This document shows positions 37,533-46,021 of a DNA stretch of 64,000 nucleotides, piece by piece. Every line of letters begins with the position of its first letter. The first letter of the stretch is position 1. Source of the stretch: Hyphomonadaceae bacterium. GTDB taxonomy: Bacteria; Pseudomonadota; Alphaproteobacteria; Caulobacterales; Hyphomonadaceae. The translations under genes were made by a program, and so were the position numbers. The notes beneath the pieces were generated by a model. The model did no database searches. It was not told the origin of the DNA and saw only the letters and a program-made list of their open reading frames with translations. The DNA lies in contig JANSYM010000004.1 in assembly GCA_024742355.1 (NCBI GenBank), positions 248,001 through 312,000 on the forward strand, given 5' to 3'.

Positions 37533-38798
37533 TTACAAGCCCTTTCGCATCTCGTGCCAGTCTTCGGCAAGCTGGGCGCGGAACGCGGGATCTGCGATCT
37601 CGATCAAAGCTGCGGCGCGAGCATCAATTGACTTATATTTGAGTTCGGCAATGCCGTGCTCGGTAATGACGGTGTCGACATCGGCGCGCGAGACTGATGT
37701 GGCGTCAGCCGGCAGGCGCGGAACAATGCGGCTGATGCTGCCATTCTTCGCGGTCGAGGCCAGCGCGAGAATGCCGCGCCCGCCCTCCGACAAAGCCGCA
37801 CCGCGCAGGAAATCGACCAGCCCGCCCGTGCCGGATATTTGCCGCCCGCGAATGAACTCGGCATTGGCCTGCCCAAACAAGTCGACTTCGATGCAGGAAT
37901 TGATGGCCTTGAAATTCTCGATTTCCGCCAGCGTCGACAGCGCATGCGTGTAGGTCACAGGCGCGAACAGGATACGGTCATCCTCGATGGCGCGTTGATA
38001 GAGTGCGTCCGTGCCGATCGCCACGCCCGTCGTGATCGCGCCATAGTCACTTTCAAGCGCACCGCTATCGAGCAGCTCGATCAGGGGGGTGGAGATCATG
38101 CCCGCATGTATGCGCAGACCCTGATGCCCGATCAGGGCTTTCAATGCTGCTTGTTGAACATTGCCCAAGCCGAACTGGAGCGTGTCGCCCGACGTGCAAA
38201 GCCCGGCGATATGTTTGCCAATCCGGTCGAATGTGGGGGGCAGGGTGGCTTCCTGGATCTGAACAAGTGCCTGGTCGGTCTCTGCGATCACCTCAAATCG
38301 GTCCAGAGGCACTTTCGGCCCATGGACCGGCGCTTTCAGGGAGGTGTTGATCAGCCCCAGCAAGGGCACATCCTCACGCTCGAGAATCAATGTCGAGAAA
38401 TCCACCGAAACACCGAGGCTCACCAGACCATTCTCATCCGGCGGGCTGACCATGACCATGCCGGCATCCAGAGGCGTCTCAGAGAGCCATCTCGTGCTTT
38501 GTGTATAACAGAGCGGCAGGAGTTTCGTACGCCCTTGTTCGAATGACGGGCGCAGAGCAGGGGAGGCGAAAATGCTCTCGGCCCTTGCGCCTGGGTGCAG
38601 CCCGGACCAGTCGGTCGCGTTGACGCCCGGAATCCAGACCCCGAGAAAAGTGAAGCCCGCCGCAAGCTCAGGCGCACGCCCGAAAGCCTCGACCAGAGCG
38701 AGCGGCTCACCACTGCCTCCGGCGACATAGATACGTGCCTGTTCCGGCAAGCGGGCGCGGAACTCTGCCAGCGCGCTCGAGATCGGTTTTGTCTTCAT
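37533..38798 (-). CDS. Acetyl-CoA hydrolase/transferase family (4-hydroxybutyrate CoA-transferase-like)
   Basis: 421 aa; IYVAGGSGEPLALVEAF, GLVSLGVSVDFS, FGLGNVQQAALKALIGHQGLRIHAGMISTPLIELLDSGAL. Confidence 0.9.
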   Translation of the reverse strand: MKTKPISSALAEFRARLPEQARIYVAGGSGEPLALVEAFGRAPELAAGFTFLGVWIPGVNATDWSGLHPGARAESIFASPALRPSFEQGRTKLLPLCYTQSTRWLSETPLDAGMVMVSPPDENGLVSLGVSVDFSTLILEREDVPLLGLINTSLKAPVHGPKVPLDRFEVIAETDQALVQIQEATLPPTFDRIGKHIAGLCTSGDTLQFGLGNVQQAALKALIGHQGLRIHAGMISTPLIELLDSGALESDYGAITTGVAIGTDALYQRAIEDDRILFAPVTYTHALSTLAEIENFKAINSCIEVDLFGQANAEFIRGRQISGTGGLVDFLRGAALSEGGRGILALASTAKNGSISRIVPRLPADATSVSRADVDTVITEHGIAELKYKSIDARAAALIEIADPAFRAQLAEDWHEMRKGL

Positions 38799-38985
38799 TT
38801 TTTGACCGGTGCCGCAAGTTTATGGATCACTCAACCACAAAGTTTGTCTGCGAGCCGAACTCTATCCCGAAAGATTTTGAGACGGGCGCCCAAACCAAAC
38901 GCGAAGACGGCAGCACTTTGCAGGTTTCAGCCGCACTCGCGCGCGACCTCGGCAAGCCTCCGCGGCTGCCCAGCGATGCCGGGGG

Positions 38986-39768
38986 CTACTTAAAAGTGAA
39001 CTTCGGCGCGCGTTTCTGGAGGAAAGCCTTGTGGCCATCCTTGAAATCCTCGTTCGAAAATCCCTCGAGAAACAGGTCCGCCGCCTCCGGATCCGTGTCG
39101 CTCCAACCGGCTTGCAAACCCTTGATCATGCGCTTGATGGCCCGTGTCGACCATTGGGAGGTGGCAGCGATCTGTTCGGCGAACGCACGCGCTTCGAGAA
39201 GGCCCGCGCCGGGGTCCGCCAGCCGGTCAATCAAGCCCATCGCCTTCGCCTCTTCAGCCGGGAAGATACGCCCGGTAAACAGGATATCCTTGGTCGCACT
39301 TGGGCCAATCGCAGCAAGCAATCGGCGTGTGTCACCGGCCGGATAGACCAGGCCCAGCTTGCCGGGCGTGACCCCGAACTTGCTGCCAGCGCTGGCCACG
39401 CGCAGATCGCAGGCCATGGCGAGGCTGACGCCGCCGCCGACACAAGCGCCGTCAATGGCGGCGAGTGTCGGTTTCGGGCAGGCTTCCACGGCGTCGAGGG
39501 CGGCAGCGATTGTATCGCCAGACGCCTTGGCGCTCTCGCGCGTCGCATAGATCTCTTCGAACTCGGAAATGTCGGCGCCAGCGGCAAAGGCGCCGGCTTC
39601 GCCGCCATGAATGATCAGCACTTTGACGTCCGGATTGTTCGTCGCTGATGCGACCAGGTCCGGGACCGCAGCCCACATATCAACAGACAGCGCATTGCGT
39701 TTTTCAGGCTTGTTCAGAACGATTTCAGCGAACGCAGCGTTTACGTCCAGACGAATGGATGGGGTCAA
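38986..39768 (-). CDS. Enoyl-CoA hydratase/isomerase family protein
   Basis: IVLNKPEKRNALSVDMWAAV, GEAGAFAAGADISEF, IDGACVGGGVSLAMACDLRVAS; probable TTG start at 39768 (GAGGAC upstream). Confidence 0.92.
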   Translation of the reverse strand: MTPSIRLDVNAAFAEIVLNKPEKRNALSVDMWAAVPDLVASATNNPDVKVLIIHGGEAGAFAAGADISEFEEIYATRESAKASGDTIAAALDAVEACPKPTLAAIDGACVGGGVSLAMACDLRVASAGSKFGVTPGKLGLVYPAGDTRRLLAAIGPSATKDILFTGRIFPAEEAKAMGLIDRLADPGAGLLEARAFAEQIAATSQWSTRAIKRMIKGLQAGWSDTDPEAADLFLEGFSNEDFKDGHKAFLQKRAPKFTFK

Positions 39769-40074
39769 GGGATGTCCTCGGCAAAGGCTCCGATCAGAGC
39801 AGGCGTCCCTGTACTCGCAATTAAGGCTTTGCGACGCAAGACGCGTTGCATGCGAGCCTGCTGCATCCGTCCACCGTCCATATTGAAGCGATTGAAACTG
39901 CGATTTCCGGATTCGTTGAGGAGAGTGGTGCGCGCATGATTGACGTACCCAGCTCGCCATCAGCCAGCAGGCGTTTCATTCGAGTTCTCTTTTCCAGCTC
40001 CTTGAGCAGCCTAATTCTATCACCGAAGCGAGGCTGCAATTCAGAGAGCTGGGTCAGACCAAGTTCCGACCTGC

Positions 40075-41095
40075 TCAATTCAGGAATGAGGCAGTCACAA
40101 GAGAACTTGCCGAGGGCGAACTGCCATCCGACAACACAATGATATAGGATGGCAAACTCTGTCTGCCCGTATGTGTAAAGCGGATTACACCTGCGTCGAG
40201 CTCAGCCTGCGTGAATTGCGTAATCGGTGTGGTGGGGGCCGCTCGATTGCTGAAAAACCCGCCTTGTACATTGCTGACCGAGTGCTGCAATTGTGCCGGT
40301 CCTGAGTCCGTGTCGAGGCTGTTCAAGTTAGCACGCGTTAAAGTCACCGTCGCGTTCGGCGTGAGGGACAGGTAGTTTCCGGTAATTTGCGGCTGCGTTG
40401 TGCCTTGAAAGGGTTCGGGGCTAGTGCCGGTGTTGGTCATGTCAAACAATTCGGGGAATGTCGTGACTACTTGTGGAAGTGGGCCTAAGGCGCCACCTCG
40501 AATGGTTGAAGGTCTTGTCACATTCGCTGGCATCAATTGACCGCCAAAGGACAGTCCGAATTGCGATTGGAGCTGTTGGTTTGTCCGATTGAAATAAGTG
40601 TTTGGCACCACCGCGATGGGTTCATCTTCCTGCACAAACGGTTGCGACAATGGTACGAAGCTTGCGTCCTGTTGGTCGAAATAGACGCCTTGACCATTCA
40701 AAGTGATGTGGTCGGGCAGAACATAGAAGAACGGCTGGAATCTGGGATCATCGAACTCCGCCAGCATGGTGATGTTGAGTCGCTGTGTCGAGCTTCCGGC
40801 AACCGCGGTTCCTGCCCGATCGCCAAACACCAAGTTGGACATATTCAAGCTGCGCGGGCCTTGCCTTGGCTGTCCGATATAGATGTCCCGCACGTTCTTC
40901 GAGGTCAGCCCATCGATGACCCACTGATCGTTGAGCGGCGCGACAAAGCCCATTTCGAAGCCTTCAATTGAGACGTTTTCGATGCGGCCATGACCGCTGG
41001 TGATTTCGGTGCCGAGATCGAGGCCGACACCGGTATTGGCGGTTCCACCATTGAGGACGAAAGGTGCGCCGATGCCGATGATCCTTGCGTTCCGA
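40075..41095 (-). pseudogene. 3' fragment of a right-handed beta-helix / CSPG (cadherin-like) repeat protein
   Basis: Reverse frame reads RIIGIGAPFVLNGGTANTGVGLDLGTEITSGHGRIENVSIEGFEMGFVAPLNDQWVIDGL... to ...ITQFTQAELDAGVIRFTHTGRQSLPSYIIVLSDG (CSPG-like repeat); no start before the junction at ~41095. Confidence 0.6.
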
Positions 41096-41501
41096 CCGCG
41101 CTCAGCGACATCCCGCCCATCACGAATGTCAGGAACAGTTGTCTAGCTGGCTCTCCAGAGGGGAACAGGAAGAACCCTGCAAACCCCCACATGCAACCAA
41201 CGACAATGGCAGACACGTCAAACTGCCTTCGGATCATGATGAAAGCGTCGTTGCTCCACTCGCTTTTGGCGTGGCGCCTGGCGAGAGTCATTTGGAAGAT
41301 GATCGCCGAACTGATCAGAACAAAGAAAAATACAGACCGCCAAATCGGCACCGAGCCCGCCATGACAAAGGCGACAAGCCCAGCGACGAAGATATGCATC
41401 GCGCTTGCGATGAGGTTGCGTTCCAGCAGCATACGGAGCGCATGCCGATCAAGGCGCAGGTCAGTTTGCGTCAAAGTCGGTGAGAGCTTGAGCATGGTCA
41501 C
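41095..41501 (-). pseudogene. 5' fragment of a multi-TM sensor/GGDEF-type membrane domain protein
   Basis: MTMLKLSPTLTQTDLRLDRHALRMLLERNLIASAMHIFVAGLVAFVMAG...ARQLFLTFVMGGMSLSAVGTQ, then runs out of frame into the beta-helix fragment. Confidence 0.55.
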
Positions 41502-41705
41502 AGTGTTTGGTTTTTCCTCAAACCCGCTATGCCATGAAACCTGGAATTCGAAAAATAGTCTCGATCAGAACGCGTGAAACCAAAAGTCGTTTTCAGGCGG
41601 ATGGCAAAGCGCCGATCTTGTTGATTGGTCCTGTTGTCGCCTGAATAGTGAGCAAAAGCGGACATCACCTGAGCTAATGAAACAGCGGACTTGTGCGGTT
41701 CCCGG

Positions 41706-42236
41706 CTACATTTGAATAAGGCGACTGATTTCCGCGCCTTTCTCGATTGCTCGATAGGTAGGATATGCAGCTCGATGGGATACAATTATTTCTCTGGCGA
41801 GCCAGTCACGCTCCTCCAGGAAGAATAGTGATTGCGACAAGGCACGATCGGTGATCTTGCCGAGTCTGGTCTTGATCGTCGAATAGCGCGTCGGGGCCCT
41901 CGCAATTGCCAGAATTGGCACTGACCAGGTCCTTTTCAGGATCCCCAGCGCCGCATCATCTGGCGCTGCATTGATCACCCGGCCGGCCATTGCAGCGGCT
42001 TCAATACCTTGCGGTGTCAGACGAAACTCTGGCCTCAGTGGATGACCGTGTCCTGGATTCCTTTCCAGCAGGTTGAGCTCAGCGAGATGTTTGAGGCTGG
42101 CTGCAAAGGCGGGGCGCGTGGCTTTGGTCGCTGCGAGTAAGGGCGCTTGTCTTCCCGCCACGCCAGAATCCAGCAGTGCCAGGATTTTCAAAGCCCATGC
42201 TTTCGAGCTGATGTTGACAAGTAGCTCAATGTCCAT
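41706..42236 (-). CDS. HxlR-like winged-helix regulator with two wHTH halves
   Basis: 176 aa; half 1 KAWALKILALLDSG..LKHLAELNLLERNPG..HPLRPEFRLTPQG; half 2 RTWSVPILAIARAPTRYSTIKTRLGKITDRALSQSLFFLEERDWLAREI. Confidence 0.7.
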   Translation of the reverse strand: MDIELLVNISSKAWALKILALLDSGVAGRQAPLLAATKATRPAFAASLKHLAELNLLERNPGHGHPLRPEFRLTPQGIEAAAMAGRVINAAPDDAALGILKRTWSVPILAIARAPTRYSTIKTRLGKITDRALSQSLFFLEERDWLAREIIVSHRAAYPTYRAIEKGAEISRLIQM

Positions 42237-42276
42237 GAAATATATCTAATATATTTTTAGTGCAAAGGAAGGCGCG

Positions 42277-42645
42277 ATGGCTGTTGTTTCGTTGGAAAAT
42301 ACACTCACACTCGCAATGTCTGTGCGTGACAGGCATGCGAGCGCAAAATGGTATGAAGAGACCCTTGGGTTTGAGTTGATCATGCATATCGATGAAGCCG
42401 GATGGAGTGAGCTGAAGACGAAAACGGAGGGTGTAACGCTTGGTCTTGGTGAGCAAGCTGAGCCTTCTCCCGGAAACACGGTACCGGTGTTCGGTATTTC
42501 CGATATCGCGACGGCGCGCGCGAATTTAGAGGCGATCGGCGTCAAGTTTGACGGCGAAACTGAAACCATCGAAGGAATGGTGGCAACGGCGACGTTTTAT
42601 GATCCGGATGGCAACGCGCTAATGCTGGCCCAGGACCTTTCCTGA
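42277..42645 (+). CDS. VOC-family (glyoxalase/bleomycin resistance) protein
   Basis: 122 aa; MSVRDRHASAKWYEETLGFELIMHIDEAGWSELKT, YDPDGNALMLAQDL. Confidence 0.9.
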   Translation: MAVVSLENTLTLAMSVRDRHASAKWYEETLGFELIMHIDEAGWSELKTKTEGVTLGLGEQAEPSPGNTVPVFGISDIATARANLEAIGVKFDGETETIEGMVATATFYDPDGNALMLAQDLS

Positions 42646-42734
42646 GAACTGACCGCTGTCAAACATCCGCTCTGCGAGTGATAGCGCGGACGAGCGCAAT
42701 CATCAAAATCAGATGGCGCCAACAGCTCTCACTG

Positions 42735-43271
42735 TCAGGCATTTTCAACACAAAGCTTTTCAGTCTCTGAACGTTCCAGCGGCAAGCTGAGGAGGTTGCA
42801 AAAGCCTCCTTCTGTCCGTGGGGCGAAGTGCGTGCAGGTTTTGCAAACGCCAAAAGGCTTCAGGCCGTTGGACCTCAGCGAGGTGTTCAGCACGACCTGG
42901 AGTGACCGCTCTAGTTGACTGAGCTCCTTCGCCGAAAGCTCATTGAAAGCGCTGTTCAACGCGTTCGATTGTGCCAGAATCGTGCGTCCTCTCGACGTGA
43001 GCTCATAGGAAACAGACCTTCGGTCAGTCTCAGAGCGGACTTCAGCAATCAGTCCTTTTTCTCGCAATGCCTTGAGGGTCTGTGAGATCGTTCCGCGTGT
43101 TGAGCCCATGTATTCTGCGACGTGGGACGGTTGTCTGGAGAATTTGTTTGCCCGCGCAAGATATTCCAGCGCCATGCTTTGCGCAGGGTTCAAACCCTCA
43201 CTACGCCCCGCGTCGCCATCCAGACGTGCGAGCCGTGATATCAACTGTCTTACCAAATCTGTGTCGGTCAT
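42735..43271 (-). CDS. MarR-family transcriptional regulator with Cys-rich C-terminus
   Basis: 178 aa; LARANKFSRQPSHVAEYMGSTRGTISQTLKALREKGLIAEVRSETDRRSVSYELTSRG; C-terminal CKTCTHFAPRTEGGFCNLLSLPLERSETEKLC. Confidence 0.9.
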   Translation of the reverse strand: MTDTDLVRQLISRLARLDGDAGRSEGLNPAQSMALEYLARANKFSRQPSHVAEYMGSTRGTISQTLKALREKGLIAEVRSETDRRSVSYELTSRGRTILAQSNALNSAFNELSAKELSQLERSLQVVLNTSLRSNGLKPFGVCKTCTHFAPRTEGGFCNLLSLPLERSETEKLCVENA

Positions 43272-43318
43272 TCGTCACCTCTTCGGTCGCCTGTATAAGG
43301 CACAATGCTCGCGCGCGA

Positions 43319-43337
43319 AAGTAGCGAGTCGAAATTA
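43319..43337. promoter_or_regulatory. Second candidate MarR operator (AAGTAGCGAGTCGAAATTA)
   Basis: 14/19 match to the inverted form of the 43349-43367 palindrome; centres 30 bp apart. Confidence 0.5.
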
Positions 43338-43342
43338 ATGCA

Positions 43343-43371
43343 TTGACATAGTATCGACTCGAAACTATCAG
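43343..43371 (+). promoter_or_regulatory. Sigma70-type promoter with palindromic operator in the spacer
   Basis: TTGACA (43343-43348), 17-bp spacer, TATCAG (43366-43371); spacer contains TAGTATCGA-C-TCGAAACTA (43349-43367), one mismatch between arms. Confidence 0.7.
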
Positions 43372-43404
43372 GTCCTTCGTCAACTTTTGGTAAGGACCAA
43401 ACCC

Positions 43405-44184
43405 ATGCGAAGTCTCACTTGTTCCGCAATTGCTCTATCCTTGATGGCCGGATCAGCGTCAGCTCATAACGGCCACAGCAAAGACGATGACCAAAAAACA
43501 GGAATTGAGTCGCCCGTCGACAATGCGAAGGTCGAAGCCTTCGATATCGTATTTACGCACGCTCATACGAACGGAAACATCGTCACGTTTCACATGACGA
43601 CCAATGGTATTGCAGGTTCTGAAACACCGGAGCCAGTTGGCGAACTCGGCGGCGCGCCTGCCTACGCCTATGTCTGGCCTACGTCGCTGGATCCTTCCAC
43701 GGTGGGGTTCGATGAAGGTGCCGGTATACTTGCACTTGCCGCGGCGGTTCATCCTGACTTTGATGACACGCCACTGTTCGACGAAAATCGAGACGGCGAC
43801 GCCAGCAATGATGGTCAAACCTGGCACAGTCACTGGGTTGTCTTGAGTCCGACAGAGGCGTGTGGCCCGGGTGCGTTCGCGGTCAAGGATATTCCTGAAG
43901 GCACTCAGCCGAACCTGCCAGCGACGTGGCCGGGTCTGCCGATCTTGCTGGATAGCCCTGGTTTCACCCCGCTTTTCGAAGGGCCGGAAGTGAAAATAAA
44001 TGTCGCGTTTCCCCTCGGTTTGGATGTCAGCGACATGTCTTATGACGGTGTGACGGCGGCCTTGCGCGTAAATGCCAACATCCACTCGCCGCTCTTTTGC
44101 GTGACCGACGTGTTTGACATTGCTTCTGGCGATCTCAGTCTGCCCGGCCGATTGAACCAGGACGGAACCAGAGCGGAGCGGTGA
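43405..44184 (+). CDS. Exported His-rich protein of unknown function
   Basis: Signal peptide MRSLTCSAIALSLMAGSASA then HNGHSKDDD; motifs FTHAHTNG and QTWHSHWVVL. Confidence 0.75.
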   Translation: MRSLTCSAIALSLMAGSASAHNGHSKDDDQKTGIESPVDNAKVEAFDIVFTHAHTNGNIVTFHMTTNGIAGSETPEPVGELGGAPAYAYVWPTSLDPSTVGFDEGAGILALAAAVHPDFDDTPLFDENRDGDASNDGQTWHSHWVVLSPTEACGPGAFAVKDIPEGTQPNLPATWPGLPILLDSPGFTPLFEGPEVKINVAFPLGLDVSDMSYDGVTAALRVNANIHSPLFCVTDVFDIASGDLSLPGRLNQDGTRAER

Positions 44185-44185
44185 C

Positions 44186-44734
44186 ATGAACCTTCAACTC
44201 GCAAAACCACTTGAGACAGTCGGCTGGCTCAATTCACTCAATCCTGTTTCGCTGCAAAGCTTGAGGGGAAAAGTGGTGCTCATCGAGGCTTTCCAGATGT
44301 TATGCCCAGGCTGTGTGTCCAATGCATTGCCTCAGGCCATGAGAGTTCGGCAACTGTTCAACGAAGAGGATGTCGCCGTGATCGGCCTCCACACCGTATT
44401 CGAGCATCACAGCGCGCAGGGAACAAAACCAGCCTTGGAAGCCTTCCTGCACGAATACAGAATTTCGTTTCCGGTTGGGATCGATGCGCCGTCCGATCAA
44501 GGCCCATTGCCGAAGACAATGACCGCATATCAGATGCGCGGCACCCCAACATCTATCCTCATTGACCGAAACGGATTTGTCAGAAAACACAAATTTGGCT
44601 CGCAGGAGGACATGGTTTTAGGCGCTGAAATAATGGCTCTGCTGCGCGAGCCGACGTCGCTACCAATCGACGAAACTTCTTCAGACTCCGCTGATGCCGG
44701 ATGCACTGAAGACGGATGTGGGATCGGTGGATAG
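44186..44734 (+). CDS. TlpA/AhpC-TSA-like redoxin
   Basis: 182 aa; LRGKVVLIEAFQMLCPGCVSNALPQ (CPGC), RGTPTSILIDRNGFVRKHKFG; C-terminal GCTEDGCGIGG. Confidence 0.85.
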   Translation: MNLQLAKPLETVGWLNSLNPVSLQSLRGKVVLIEAFQMLCPGCVSNALPQAMRVRQLFNEEDVAVIGLHTVFEHHSAQGTKPALEAFLHEYRISFPVGIDAPSDQGPLPKTMTAYQMRGTPTSILIDRNGFVRKHKFGSQEDMVLGAEIMALLREPTSLPIDETSSDSADAGCTEDGCGIGG

Positions 44735-44986
44735 TCTCTCAATCGGTATCAAAAACAGGCCCGCATCTTCATCGAGCATGGGGACATGGTGAACCCGTGG
44801 AGTTTGTCGTGATTTGATCCCGTGGGTATTACCGGGATGGCTCCAATCGCGTTATCTCATCGCCGCGGCTTGGGCGGCAGACTTTTCTTTGGTGCCGGAA
44901 TCAATGAAAGGTCCCAATTCTATCACTCACCAATGGGACGAAAACGCAATTCTGAGTGCGGATTTCAGGTTCTAGTCCACCGCCTT

Positions 44987-46021
44987 CTACGTGTTGGTGA
45001 CGAGACTTCGCTGCTCCTCGTGTCCCATTGCGAGGAGGTAAGGGGCGCTGGACTGCTTCGCGGAGAAGTCGGCTTTCGTCGTCATTCCCATCCAGTTTTG
45101 AAACAGAATGGACTGCGCTGTCGCGCCGCCGAGCGTGTTGCCAGGTCCGAGCACGATCACGCAATCAGGGGCAAACTCTTTAAGCCCTGTCTGAACGGCG
45201 CGCGTGAAATCATAAGTCTCCACGACTTGCGCGCCAAACGTATAGTCCCACAACGCGTTCAAGTCGCAGGCCCCGGGTGACCAGACATGGCCGCGCCCGT
45301 CGATCAGTGGCGTGTCGGGCTGGTCGAACATCGAAGCGGGCAGGGCTGCGCGACCTGAATCCGAATTGGGCTGCAAAAGTGGGGAGTGAAACGCCGCGTG
45401 ATTGGCGAGGCGCATCGGAAAGCGGTTCTGGACGGGCTCGAGCGCGTTATCCGCCGTCGCGAGCGCCTCCTTCGTGCCGGCGAGCACGATCATGCCGCCA
45501 AGCAAGATCGACACATACAGGTCCGGCGTTTCATCGACCAGCGTCCGTATTTTCTTTTTGACTGAAGGGTTTTCCTGCCAGTTCGCATCCACGATTGGAT
45601 AGATGAGCTGCCCGCCAATCATTTGCTCCTGCATGATCGTGCCCATCGTATTCACGGTCCGAAATCCGTCTTCCGCTGTCAGGGCGCCGCCGCAAGCGAG
45701 CGTGGTATACCAGCCCATGGAATTTCCCGTCACCGCGACAATCTCAAAGGCGTCGCGATCGATGCTGAGAAAGTCACCATAGGAGCAGGCATAGATCAGG
45801 CCCGACGCATTGTCGCCGCGCGTGAACTTGGACATTGAAAACCGTTCGGCTGAGTCCAATTCGCCGATCGGGACCTGTCCGGCAGAGCGTCTCTGTTCGT
45901 CAAACGCCTTGAGCAGGTCTGCCTTGTCATCGTGATGCCTGGCGAAGTAGCCAAGCTCGGAAGCATTGTAGACACCGCGTCCAGGGCAGACGACCAGGGC
46001 CGTTTGTTTTTTCTGGGTCAT
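44987..46021 (-). CDS. FabD/AT-like acyltransferase
   Basis: MTQKKQTALVVCPGRGVYN..., GNSMGWYTTLACGGALTAEDGFRTVNTMGTIMQEQ aligned to FabD GHSxGE region, ANHAAFHSPLL; overlaps the E1 stop. Confidence 0.78.
   Translation of the reverse strand: MTQKKQTALVVCPGRGVYNASELGYFARHHDDKADLLKAFDEQRRSAGQVPIGELDSAERFSMSKFTRGDNASGLIYACSYGDFLSIDRDAFEIVAVTGNSMGWYTTLACGGALTAEDGFRTVNTMGTIMQEQMIGGQLIYPIVDANWQENPSVKKKIRTLVDETPDLYVSILLGGMIVLAGTKEALATADNALEPVQNRFPMRLANHAAFHSPLLQPNSDSGRAALPASMFDQPDTPLIDGRGHVWSPGACDLNALWDYTFGAQVVETYDFTRAVQTGLKEFAPDCVIVLGPGNTLGGATAQSILFQNWMGMTTKADFSAKQSSAPYLLAMGHEEQRSLVTNT

Noticed and set aside
38735-39346. 203-aa plus-strand ORF between the CoA-transferase and enoyl-CoA hydratase
   Set aside because: Mostly antisense to the enoyl-CoA hydratase; no family signal.
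39821-40078. 85-aa minus-strand ORF (MSRSELGLTQLSELQPRFGDRIRLLKEL...) as a SAM-domain fragment
   Set aside because: Resemblance to a SAM-domain end is too short to claim; it may be part of the decayed region.
43371-43398. GGTCCTT...AAGGACC hairpin sequestering the RBS of the exported protein gene
   Set aside because: The predicted transcription start (~43378) would exclude the left arm from the mRNA; only revive if 5' RACE places the start upstream.
44735-44986. Possible IS/transposase remnant between the redoxin and FabD-like genes
   Set aside because: No inverted repeats or transposase motif could be recognised.
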